A stretch of DNA of 43,065 bases from Candidatus Saccharimonadota bacterium (GTDB lineage: Bacteria > Patescibacteriota > Saccharimonadia > Saccharimonadales > Saccharimonadaceae): positions 1 to 43,065 of the forward strand of contig JAFWJH010000006.1 of NCBI GenBank assembly GCA_017511645.1, written 5' to 3'. Position numbers and translations under genes: made by a program. This document shows, piece by piece, positions 5,823-13,161 of the stretch; position 1 is the first letter of the stretch, and every line of letters begins with the position of its first letter. The notes beneath the pieces were generated by a model, which worked only from the letters and a program-made list of their open reading frames with translations, made no database searches and had not been told where the DNA came from.

Positions 5823-8255
5823 CTATAGTTCGCCCCAGTTTTGGCCGGTAGAAACTTCGACGGCGAGCTTGATATCCAGCTCGGGCGCGACGTTTTCCAT
5901 TTCCTGCTGAAGAATCTTGGCGACGTTTTTGGCAATAGATTCGTCGCATTCAACGATGAGCGAATCGTGGACTTGCATAACAAGCTCGGCGCCCTTAGGC
6001 AAGGCCTTGTCTACATTAATCATGGCGCGTTTCATGAGGTCGGCTTCGGTGCCCTGAATCGGCATATTCTGAGCGGCGCGTTCAGCGGCTTGGCGTATTA
6101 GAAAATTAGTAGATTTGACATCTGGAGTAGGGCGACGACGGCCATAAAAAGTCTCGACATAACCTTGCTCGCGAGCTTGCTTTAAAATGCTCTCGAGTTT
6201 GCGTTTGATAGGAGCACGAAGCTCAAAATAATTGTCAATAAATTTCTTGGCTTCTACCACCGACATCTTGGCGGCGTCGGCAAGACCCTTAACACTCATT
6301 CCATAGAGCACGCCAAAGTTGATCACTTTGGCGGCGCGGCGCTGGTCTTTGGTAACTTGGTTAAATGGTACATTAAACGCCTCTGATGCAGTCTTGGTAT
6401 GAATATCAATACCAGAATTAAAATCATCGATCAGGGCTTGATCACGAGCAAGGATCGCAGCAAGGCGAAGCTCAAACTGAGAGTAATCGGCCGAGACCAA
6501 AACCTTGCCCTTTGGCGCAATAAAGCCAGTGCGAATACGCTTGCCTTCACCGGTACGGACGGGAATATTTTGGAGATTAGGGCTTTGAGAAGAAAGACGG
6601 CCGGTAGCGGTGACATTCTGGGTAAAGGTAGTGTGGATACGGTCATGATCGTCGGCCAGATCGGGCATAGGAATAATATAGGTGGAGAGAAGCTTTGAAG
6701 CTTCGCGGTATTCGATAATTTTAGCAATAATAGGGTGGAGATCTTTTAATTTTTCTAACTCTTTGGCGCCGGTGGAGTAGCCGCGAGAAGTTTTTTTAAT
6801 TCCCTTGGTTGGTAAACACAAATCTACAAATAATACGTCACCGAGCTGATAAGGCGAGTTGAGATTGAACTCTTTGCCGGCGAGGGCAAAAATCTCGTCC
6901 TCGATGCGGCTGACTTCGGCGGAATATTCATTTCGAAGTTCGGCGAAATAAGCGCTGTCGATCAGCATACCCTTTTTTTCCATTTTGTACAAAACTGGAA
7001 TTAGGGGGAGATCAAGCTGTGTTAAGACTTCGAGGAGTTTGGGGTATTTTTCTAAGACAGACTTTTGCGAGGCATATTCTTCTTCGGGAACTGTTAGTGT
7101 AGGCTGTTCGCGGGATAGTGGGTTTAGAAGGAAGGCGGCTTGAGAGAGGTCCCAAAAGGGTTTGCCGCGCAAGATTTCCTTGGCGATCTTATCACTGCTA
7201 TGCATGATTGATTTGATATCCCAGCCAATGATCATATCTGCCGGAACGTTCGTTCGAGGCTCATTCGACCTCGCTCGTTCGCGCACGTCGTCACGTGGCT
7301 CACTCACTTCGCTCGCCTCGTAAGGCTCGCGGGACACGGTCTCTTGAGCCTCAAAGCGAACGTTTTGAGTGCCAGTATCAGTTTTTTGTATCTTTCGAAT
7401 CAATGAGTTAAACTCTAGCTTCTTCAACCCAGCGACGACTCGGTCGCGGTCGAAACGGAAGTCGGGGAGGCTAGCGAGGTCAACGGGAGCATCAAACATA
7501 ATTTGTGCGAGCTCACGCGACATATAGGCACTGTCCTTCCCTGCCTCAAGCTTGGCCTTGATCGAGCCAGTGATTTGAGCAATATTTTTATAAATACCGT
7601 TTAGATCGCTGTACTCGTTTAATAATTTTGCAGCGGTTTTTTCGCCGATGCCCGGCACACCAGGAATATTGTCTGAGGCATCACCCTTTAAGGCTTTGAG
7701 GTCGAGGAATTGAGATTTTTTGATGCCGTACTTTTGCTCGACTTCTGACACATTTATTTGTTCAATATTGGAAAAGCCTTTTAGAATACGCCACATGTGG
7801 GTATTTTCATCGACAATTTGAAGCATATCGAGATCGGATGAAATAATATAAGTCTCGTATTCGCACTCACCGTCGGAGCCAAGGGTTTCGTCGGCCTGAC
7901 GACTGAGTGTACCAATAATGTCATCGGCCTCATAATTATCAATCTCAACAAAATCCCAGCCTAAATCGCCAACTAGCTCTTTTAATAGCGGGATTTGTGC
8001 ATAAAAATCGTTACCAGGCTTGATGCGTCCAGCCTTATAGTCTGGGTAGATTGCTCGACGACGCGAAACAGAAGTTTTAGAATCCCAAGCTACTACTACT
8101 TTGGTGGGGTTTATTCTTTTAACAATTTCCATAGCGATAGCAGCAAAACCATAGATACCACCAGTAGGCGTACCATCAGATAAACTCAAAGGGCCCATGG
8201 CATAATAGCCACGATAAAAAACTGATTTACCATCGATGAGGACTAATTTTTTCAT
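5823..8255 (-). CDS. polA: DNA polymerase I
   Basis: PolA fills gaps and removes RNA primers. The 810-residue protein has an N-terminal 5'-3' exonuclease (about 1-290, with EADDIIG and the DNIPGVPGIGEKTA helix-hairpin-helix), a middle domain, and a polymerase domain with motif A DYSQFELR (about 587), motif B KVINFGVLYGM (about 645) and motif C MQVHDSLIVE (about 763). The middle domain keeps the shape of the 3'-5' exonuclease (FWDLSQAAFLLNP) but not its metal-binding acidic residues, as in Taq and Bacillus enzymes, so no proofreading is expected. A Ser/Glu/Arg-rich insert (about 298-340) lies between the exonuclease and middle domains and is related to an insert in the tlyA-like gene. It is the last gene of a three-gene operon; the gap to the gene before is 1 base. 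Confidence 0.97.
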   Translation of the reverse strand: MKKLVLIDGKSVFYRGYYAMGPLSLSDGTPTGGIYGFAAIAMEIVKRINPTKVVVAWDSKTSVSRRRAIYPDYKAGRIKPGNDFYAQIPLLKELVGDLGWDFVEIDNYEADDIIGTLSRQADETLGSDGECEYETYIISSDLDMLQIVDENTHMWRILKGFSNIEQINVSEVEQKYGIKKSQFLDLKALKGDASDNIPGVPGIGEKTAAKLLNEYSDLNGIYKNIAQITGSIKAKLEAGKDSAYMSRELAQIMFDAPVDLASLPDFRFDRDRVVAGLKKLEFNSLIRKIQKTDTGTQNVRFEAQETVSREPYEASEVSEPRDDVRERARSNEPRTNVPADMIIGWDIKSIMHSSDKIAKEILRGKPFWDLSQAAFLLNPLSREQPTLTVPEEEYASQKSVLEKYPKLLEVLTQLDLPLIPVLYKMEKKGMLIDSAYFAELRNEYSAEVSRIEDEIFALAGKEFNLNSPYQLGDVLFVDLCLPTKGIKKTSRGYSTGAKELEKLKDLHPIIAKIIEYREASKLLSTYIIPMPDLADDHDRIHTTFTQNVTATGRLSSQSPNLQNIPVRTGEGKRIRTGFIAPKGKVLVSADYSQFELRLAAILARDQALIDDFNSGIDIHTKTASEAFNVPFNQVTKDQRRAAKVINFGVLYGMSVKGLADAAKMSVVEAKKFIDNYFELRAPIKRKLESILKQAREQGYVETFYGRRRPTPDVKSTNFLIRQAAERAAQNMPIQGTEADLMKRAMINVDKALPKGAELVMQVHDSLIVECDESIAKNVAKILQQEMENVAPELDIKLAVEVSTGQNWGEL
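7272..7334 (-). repeat. in-frame repeat element inside polA (copy 1)
   Basis: A GC-rich stretch, unlike the rest of polA, codes for a Ser/Glu/Arg-rich linker including SEPRDDVRERA. Its best-conserved part aligns with the insert in the tlyA-like gene (37168-37225) at about 24 of 30 bases, in the same reading frame; the flanking part also shares TACGAGG and GCGG blocks. It lies in a domain linker, where extra residues would be tolerated. Confidence 0.6.
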
Positions 8256-8256
8256 C

Positions 8257-8694
8257 TTAAATCCCTATATACTCGCGACCAGGACGACGCGAAATTAGTT
8301 TTTTGATAGTGAGCAAGACTTTGGGGCTAGAGTGGCAAGAGCCTAACTCACAAATCTCAGTGGTATCTTCAGCATCGAAAGCTAGGGTGGCGGTACTGAT
8401 GCCATCATAGACCATCACTGCGCGGTTAACAGTGTCGGATTCAAAACTTTCGTCTGCTACCATGATACAGTCGTCATATACATAATACGTGGTGCGAATG
8501 TTGCTGCCCTCACTATAATTATCAGTTACGGAAAATCTATAGCCATCTGGCACGACGGCAGAAATCTCGCCGTTTAGCATGCCAAAAAAGGTTGAAATAA
8601 GCAGCGTAATACAAATAGCAGCGGTGGTCCACAAGGTATAGCGCATCCAGTTGCCTTTTTTGTAGGCGACTGCGCTGAGGTCCTTGCCGCTCAA
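8257..8694 (-). CDS. unknown single-pass membrane protein
   Basis: I do not recognise this 145-residue protein. Residues about 17-40 form one membrane helix (WTTAAICITLLISTFFGML), followed by an outside part of mostly beta-type sequence with three cysteines (DDCIM, ICELGSCH). The N-terminus and the short stretch before the helix should lie inside. The start appears to be TTG at 8694, which overlaps the stop codon of the kinase gene before it (TTGA) and sits 8 bases after a good ribosome-binding site AAGGAG; an ATG at residue 17 is the alternative. It is the middle gene of the kinase-polA operon. Confidence 0.7.
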   Translation of the reverse strand: MSGKDLSAVAYKKGNWMRYTLWTTAAICITLLISTFFGMLNGEISAVVPDGYRFSVTDNYSEGSNIRTTYYVYDDCIMVADESFESDTVNRAVMVYDGISTATLAFDAEDTTEICELGSCHSSPKVLLTIKKLISRRPGREYIGI

Positions 8695-9257
8695 AACTCA
8701 ATCTCCTTCAGTACCTTGTCGATATCTTGCGTCATTTCTTCGATAGTGCCATTATTCAGAACATAGTAATCGGCGGCAGCAATAGGGCCACCTTTTTCGA
8801 GATTCTCGATCTCGGAACGGTCGCGTTCGCGAATGGCGGTGGCGTCGAAAGCCCGGCCCGGACGGTGAGCCACACGCTGGTAACGCAATTTTTTATCTAC
8901 TACGACAGCGAGAAAAGTAAGATTCTTAGGGAACTCGTGTTTTAATGTAATGTATTCAGTCCAAGAGTAGACGCCGTCTAATACAATGCGCTTTTGGCCG
9001 GCGGCGATTAAATCTTTGGTTTCTTCGATAACTTGGCGTACAACCCAATCTTTGCCTTCGGTGGCACGGATCATTTCGCGGAACTCTTTTTCTGATTCGC
9101 CGTCTTCGGTACGAACAATTCCCCGCTTTTCCATTTCTTTATAAATCATGCCGCCAAAGTAGACTTTGGGGTAACCTTTTGATGTGAGGTGGTCTACAGC
9201 AACAGATTTGCCGCTGCCGCTCATGCCAACAATGGCTAAGATCTTAACATTGTCCAT
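8691..9257 (-). CDS. small P-loop nucleotide/nucleoside kinase-like protein
   Basis: The protein has 188 residues with an N-terminal Walker A GMSGSGKS, a strand ending in VLDGVYS (Walker B-like), and a lid-like Arg-rich part, RVAHRPGRAFDATAIRERDRSE. The layout resembles dephospho-CoA kinase and the AAA_18/dNMP kinase-type proteins. The substrate is unknown; dephospho-CoA kinase is one option, since the closing part (AAADYYVLNNGTIEEM) resembles the CoaE C-terminus with its D..I.N.G pattern. It is the first gene of the operon with the membrane protein and polA. A TGA-TATACT box ends 6 bases before the ATG, so its mRNA should be leaderless. Confidence 0.75.
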   Translation of the reverse strand: MDNVKILAIVGMSGSGKSVAVDHLTSKGYPKVYFGGMIYKEMEKRGIVRTEDGESEKEFREMIRATEGKDWVVRQVIEETKDLIAAGQKRIVLDGVYSWTEYITLKHEFPKNLTFLAVVVDKKLRYQRVAHRPGRAFDATAIRERDRSEIENLEKGGPIAAADYYVLNNGTIEEMTQDIDKVLKEIEF

Positions 9258-9263
9258 ACACCA

Positions 9264-9281
9264 AGTATATCATGGTATAAT
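9264..9281. promoter_or_regulatory. divergent leaderless promoter pair
   Basis: On the minus strand TGA-TATACT (TATACT at 9264-9269) ends 6 bases before the ATG at 9257. On the plus strand TGG-TATAAT (TATAAT at 9276-9281) ends 5 bases before the ATG at 9287. Only 29 bases separate the two start codons, so neither transcript has room for a ribosome-binding site. Confidence 0.7.
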
Positions 9282-9286
9282 AGGGT

Positions 9287-10099
9287 ATGGCGAATTTTTT
9301 TACTCCTGATGATCCGCTTAATCAGATTATTGCAAGAACTTTTCCTGAAAAGAAAATTATAAAGACTCAGCACATTTTGACGGGATGGACTAATATCGTA
9401 ATTGAGGTGACGACAGATGTGGGTGCGTATTTTTTCCGTTTTCCTAGGAACCCATTTTGGTCTAAGATGATTGTAAAAGATGCGGCGGTGTGTAACTTTG
9501 TGGATGGCAAGACTAGTTTTTATACGCCACAGATGACCTTGTATTATGACGAAAAGAACCGACCGTATTCGGTACATGAAAAAATTGAAGGATACACTTT
9601 GGGGGATCGGATTTATCATTTATCACATACAACACTAACCAATGCGGCATATGATGTCGCGAAGTTTATCAAAGAATTGTCAAACATTAATCTTAGTAAT
9701 GCTCCAGAAAAAGCTAAATATCCTTTGAGCAAGTTTTTACACGAGCTAGATTATGAACATTACGCCAAACATATAGACGATGATCACAAATTTATTAAAG
9801 AGACCGAAATGGACAATTTAGTGCATGGAGACTTAAATCTTGGCAATATTTTGCTTGATACAAATGACAAAGTAATTGGCATAATAGACTTCTGTTTTGC
9901 GGGGACGGGCAACCCGAATATGGATGTGGCGCGGATGGTGTCACGCCCAGCGCCAGAGGAGTTTGAAAAAACTTTTCTCAGTTGTTTTGACGACTTGGAC
10001 GAGATAGAACGCATGCGCAAAGCTTGGAAGAATATTGACAACGGCTACGCCGAACACATTCGAGCCAATTTTCCAGAGATTAATTTGAACCAGTTGTAA
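9287..10099 (+). CDS. aminoglycoside/choline phosphotransferase-family kinase
   Basis: The 270-residue protein shows the APH/choline kinase fold: the catalytic loop LVHGDLNLGNILLD (His, Asp and Asn in the usual order) and the metal-binding Asp in GIIDFCFAGTG. The N-lobe is short and has a small-residue loop, LTGWTNIVIEV. Known members phosphorylate small hydroxyl compounds such as choline, ethanolamine, sugars or antibiotics; the substrate here cannot be read from the sequence, and resistance should not be assumed. The gene has its own leaderless promoter. Its last 20 bases overlap the zeta-like gene on the opposite strand. Confidence 0.85.
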   Translation: MANFFTPDDPLNQIIARTFPEKKIIKTQHILTGWTNIVIEVTTDVGAYFFRFPRNPFWSKMIVKDAAVCNFVDGKTSFYTPQMTLYYDEKNRPYSVHEKIEGYTLGDRIYHLSHTTLTNAAYDVAKFIKELSNINLSNAPEKAKYPLSKFLHELDYEHYAKHIDDDHKFIKETEMDNLVHGDLNLGNILLDTNDKVIGIIDFCFAGTGNPNMDVARMVSRPAPEEFEKTFLSCFDDLDEIERMRKAWKNIDNGYAEHIRANFPEINLNQL

Positions 10100-10886
10100 G
10101 ATATTTTATTTTGGCATTGCGGCGGGCGTCGTCATCGGCAGCGGGGAAATCTTCGCGTGTCGAATATTTGGTAAAAATCTCGGTACTGTCTTTAATCGGG
10201 CCGTCATATACCGGAGATTTGTCGTAAACACTCCAAATAATAATGCGGGTATCAGGGGCATGCTCGGCATAAAACTCAAGAGCGTGCGAGGTAGCGCGAA
10301 TGAACTCTAGTTCGGTTTCTTTGGAATGACGCCAAGCGCGACCAGAAAGATATTTTTCAGTAACGGTAGGTGATACAGCAATCATCAAGATAAGCATTTG
10401 ATAATTTGACCCATCAAGAAACTTGAGTAAGATGGACTCCATTTTTGGATCAAGCAAAGTAACATCTAATATAATATCGTAGCCACCCTTTAAGAGCTCG
10501 GACAAGGTCATAAATAACATAATGGTGCTAAACTCGTCGGTCATTTTGCGGAGGTTTTCGTCACCGTAAAAATCTTTGATTTCTTGGTAGTGTGGATGAT
10601 ATTCTACGAAACGACGAGCAGCCATCAGAATAGGTTCGAAATTGTTTTTCTCACAGTAGGCCTCTACGGCTGGGAGAATCTGAGTAGTTTTGCCCGAGCC
10701 AGAAACGCCGGCGATACGAATAATCTGACGATTTTTGGTAGCGGCAAGAGTAAAATCTGCAAGAACTTTTTGCAAAATTTCGGGGTATTCTTTGAGACCG
10801 ACTTGCCATTCTGGCTTTACCTCGCTAGGCCAGTGGGCGCGCATATATTCGATAACTTGGATTAACTCTCGATTACCTTCAGACAT
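10080..10886 (-). CDS. zeta-toxin-like P-loop protein
   Basis: This 268-residue protein has a Walker A AGVSGSGKTT at about residue 60 and a following segment RRFVEYHPHYQEI that resembles the D/R...HP.Y substrate loop of zeta toxins (UDP-GlcNAc kinases). A later Arg-rich helix (GRAWRHSKETELEFIRAT) could be the lid. About 55 residues before the P-loop form an N-terminal helical domain. No epsilon antitoxin gene is adjacent; instead it ends the dagK-like operon, so a housekeeping kinase role is also possible. The ATG at 10886 follows GAAAGGG and lies 25 bases inside the upstream gene. Confidence 0.6.
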   Translation of the reverse strand: MSEGNRELIQVIEYMRAHWPSEVKPEWQVGLKEYPEILQKVLADFTLAATKNRQIIRIAGVSGSGKTTQILPAVEAYCEKNNFEPILMAARRFVEYHPHYQEIKDFYGDENLRKMTDEFSTIMLFMTLSELLKGGYDIILDVTLLDPKMESILLKFLDGSNYQMLILMIAVSPTVTEKYLSGRAWRHSKETELEFIRATSHALEFYAEHAPDTRIIIWSVYDKSPVYDGPIKDSTEIFTKYSTREDFPAADDDARRNAKIKYLTTGSN

Positions 10887-11761
10887 TTTTTACCCTTTCT
10901 GATTTCGATTTTTTTGATGTTTTCAAACTTTTTCCATTCACCTTCGGTTTGGATCTCTACGGTGGCGGGGGCTAAAAACTCGATAGTGTCACCAGTAGTC
11001 TCACTACCGGGGGTGCGCACAAAAACACTCTTAAACATTAATCTAATTAAACGCCAGAAATTGGTGAGGCGATCTGTTTCGCTGCGAAAGATTTTGGGGT
11101 CTTTGTAATCTTCCCCGCCCTTCATAACGCGGGCCATGCTGCGGCCGTTTAACGCGGCATAGTCAGAAGTGTCTTTGTGTTGTAAAACACCGTTTAGTTT
11201 AAACTCTGGGATAAATTGTTTTTTGTGACGATGCCTGAAATACCAGCCGGCAAGCTCGGTGTAAGAACTGATTTTGCGACCAAAATCGGTTTTTAGTTTG
11301 CGGCGCATGGTAGGAGTGTCGTAGAGTTTGACGGCTTCGGCGGTCATGCCAATGGTGACATAGCATGTGGCATAACGAAAAAGTTTACCATCTACGATGA
11401 TTTCTAATGGATATAATTTATTGGTTGTATTGAAAATATCCTCAAACTTTTTCGTGCCAAGAGTGCGGGATAGGTCGTTGAAATTGCCGTATGGCAAGAC
11501 GGCAAGGGTGGCGTCTTTGCCAGATTTCAGGATGCCGTTTGAAGCGATGATGCCTGTAGCGTCGCCACCGGCAGAAACGATAATGTCCTTGTCTTTAATT
11601 AATTTAGAAAGTTTGGCGATGTTGGCGTCGAGATTGGTTTTTTCGACTTCGTATTTGCCGACCATGTAGCCTTTAAGATTCTTAGCAGGGTCTAAAACTT
11701 CTTTTTTGACATCAGAAAAACGAGAGGAACGTGGGTTGTAAACGATAATTATGCGCTGCAT
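10862..11761 (-). CDS. diacylglycerol kinase-family protein with altered ATP motif
   Basis: The 299 residues match the DAGK catalytic family, which phosphorylates lipids or sphingoid-type substrates: IIIVYNPRSS at the start, SAGGDATGIIASNGI where most members have GGDGT, and LPYGNFNDLSRTLG where most have P.GTGNDFAR. The C-terminal beta domain (VEIQTEGEWKKF) is as expected. Both changes fall in the nucleotide-binding loops, so activity may be altered or lost. It follows the VirB2-like gene by 6 bases and overlaps the zeta-like gene, so it is co-transcribed with rpoD. It would act at the inner face of the membrane. Confidence 0.8.
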   Translation of the reverse strand: MQRIIIVYNPRSSRFSDVKKEVLDPAKNLKGYMVGKYEVEKTNLDANIAKLSKLIKDKDIIVSAGGDATGIIASNGILKSGKDATLAVLPYGNFNDLSRTLGTKKFEDIFNTTNKLYPLEIIVDGKLFRYATCYVTIGMTAEAVKLYDTPTMRRKLKTDFGRKISSYTELAGWYFRHRHKKQFIPEFKLNGVLQHKDTSDYAALNGRSMARVMKGGEDYKDPKIFRSETDRLTNFWRLIRLMFKSVFVRTPGSETTGDTIEFLAPATVEIQTEGEWKKFENIKKIEIRKGKKCLKVIES

Positions 11762-11767
11762 GATATT

Positions 11768-12163
11768 TTAATTAGCAACACCTAGCCACTTAAGAGCTGC
11801 ATAGATAAGAACGTAAGCTACAAGGCCGATCACGATTTCAAACATGCGACGCTTAGCTTTACGAGTTTTTTCCTCACTACCACCGGCGGTAAGATATTGG
11901 ATACCTACGACAGTAATGCCAATGACACCAAGTATACCAATGCCTATAGTCAAAATATCTACGATTAAGTTAAGGAGCTCCATAACTGGATCACCGTCAC
12001 CGCCGCAATCACATCCTGTTAAAATAGAGGTGTCGACAGGGACTGTTCCAGAACGCCCGTCAGAACAAGTGCATGGATCTCCAGCTTTAGCAGCAGAAAC
12101 TGGTGTCGCAAGCATAAGCCCGCCCATGATAACCGCTAATATACTAAATAAAAACCTTTTCAT
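11768..12163 (-). CDS. VirB2/TrbC-like two-helix membrane protein (short paralogue)
   Basis: The protein has 131 residues: a signal peptide (about 1-24, ending PVSAA), a short Cys-rich exported part (CTCSDGRSG...CDCGGDG), then two membrane helices (about 62-85 and 105-127) joined by the loop QYLTAGGSEEKTRKAKRRM. This layout fits VirB2/TrbC-type pilin-like subunits of type IV secretion. The C-terminal 70 residues are nearly identical in pattern to those of the protein at 18474-19634. It lies directly downstream of rpoD (8 bases), an unusual neighbour for a surface protein. The four cysteines could form disulfides outside the cell. Confidence 0.75.
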   Translation of the reverse strand: MKRFLFSILAVIMGGLMLATPVSAAKAGDPCTCSDGRSGTVPVDTSILTGCDCGGDGDPVMELLNLIVDILTIGIGILGVIGITVVGIQYLTAGGSEEKTRKAKRRMFEIVIGLVAYVLIYAALKWLGVAN

Positions 12164-12171
12164 ATAATTCC

Positions 12172-13146
12172 CTACCTTAAATACTCATGTAATTTTTTAG
12201 TATCTTTATTCTTGCGAAGCTTAGAGAGGGCTTTAGCCTCAATCTGGCGGATACGCTCACGAGTAACATCGAATTCATTACCAACCTCCTCCAATGTGTG
12301 AGGGCGACCACCGCCAATGCCAAAACGCAGGCGGATGATTTTTTGTTCCCTGTCGGTAAGTGTGGCAATAATTTCAGAAAGTTGTTCTTTTAGAATCTGG
12401 TTAGCGGCAGAATCTTCGGGAGAGGCGCGCTCTTCGTCTTCAACAAAATCACCGAGCACGGAATCTTCGTCATCGCCTTCGCGGCCAACAGAAGCGTCGA
12501 GCGAGGCAATATCTTGCTTAATGCGCATTACGTAGTCGATCTTCTCTGGTTCCATATCAAGCTCTTTGGCGATTTCTTCGTTAGTAGGCTCACGATTAAG
12601 CTCTGAAGTAAGTTTACGAGTAGTACGTAAAACTTTATTAATAGTCTCTACCATGTGCACTGGGATACGAATAGTACGGGCTTGGTCGGCGATGGCACGA
12701 GTGATAGCCTGACGCACCCACCAAGTAGCATAGGTAGAAAACTTAAAACCCTTATCAGGATCAAACTTCTCGACAGCACGCAAAAGCCCAGTGTTTCCCT
12801 CTTGAATAAGATCAAGAAAATCCAGGCCGCGACCACCATAGCGCTTAGCGATAGATACCACGAGACGCATATTGGACTCTACCATTTTGTCTTTGGCTTT
12901 TTTATCGCCTTTGACGATACGCTGAGCAAGTTCGGCTTCTTCTTCGGGGGTAAGTAGAGGAATTTTGCCGATTTCACGCAGGTAAAGCCGAACAGAATCG
13001 TCGGCAAAAGCGTCAACGTTTTCGGCGGTAATGGCGAGTTCTTCGTCAGAAAGCTCTTCCTCGTTCTCGAGGTCATCATTCTCTGGCTCGTCTAAATCTG
13101 CGGTTAGATCTTTTGCGTTCAAAATATTATCTTTTTTAGCGCTCAT
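12172..13146 (-). CDS. rpoD: primary sigma factor RpoD (compact)
   Basis: This sigma-70 directs RNA polymerase to the -35 and -10 boxes seen across the window. It has 324 residues: an acidic N-terminus (1-45) instead of a full region 1.1, region 1.2 ([17 protein letters not shown]), region 2 with [17 protein letters not shown] and [15 protein letters not shown], region 3, and the region 4 helix-turn-helix [20 protein letters not shown]. The upstream TATACT box ends 7 bases before the ATG, predicting a leaderless transcript. It is followed by the VirB2-like, dagK-like and zeta-like genes. Confidence 0.97.
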   Translation of the reverse strand: MSAKKDNILNAKDLTADLDEPENDDLENEEELSDEELAITAENVDAFADDSVRLYLREIGKIPLLTPEEEAELAQRIVKGDKKAKDKMVESNMRLVVSIAKRYGGRGLDFLDLIQEGNTGLLRAVEKFDPDKGFKFSTYATWWVRQAITRAIADQARTIRIPVHMVETINKVLRTTRKLTSELNREPTNEEIAKELDMEPEKIDYVMRIKQDIASLDASVGREGDDEDSVLGDFVEDEERASPEDSAANQILKEQLSEIIATLTDREQKIIRLRFGIGGGRPHTLEEVGNEFDVTRERIRQIEAKALSKLRKNKDTKKLHEYLR

Positions 13147-13161
13147 TAGGCTTAGTATAGT

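Noticed and set aside
7229-7370. Frameshift or assembly error in polA
   Set aside because: The frame stays open through the GC-rich insert, and the conserved domains on both sides are in the same frame.
9287-10099. Aminoglycoside resistance gene
   Set aside because: Only the general APH/choline kinase motifs are present; the substrate cannot be inferred, and no mobile element surrounds it.
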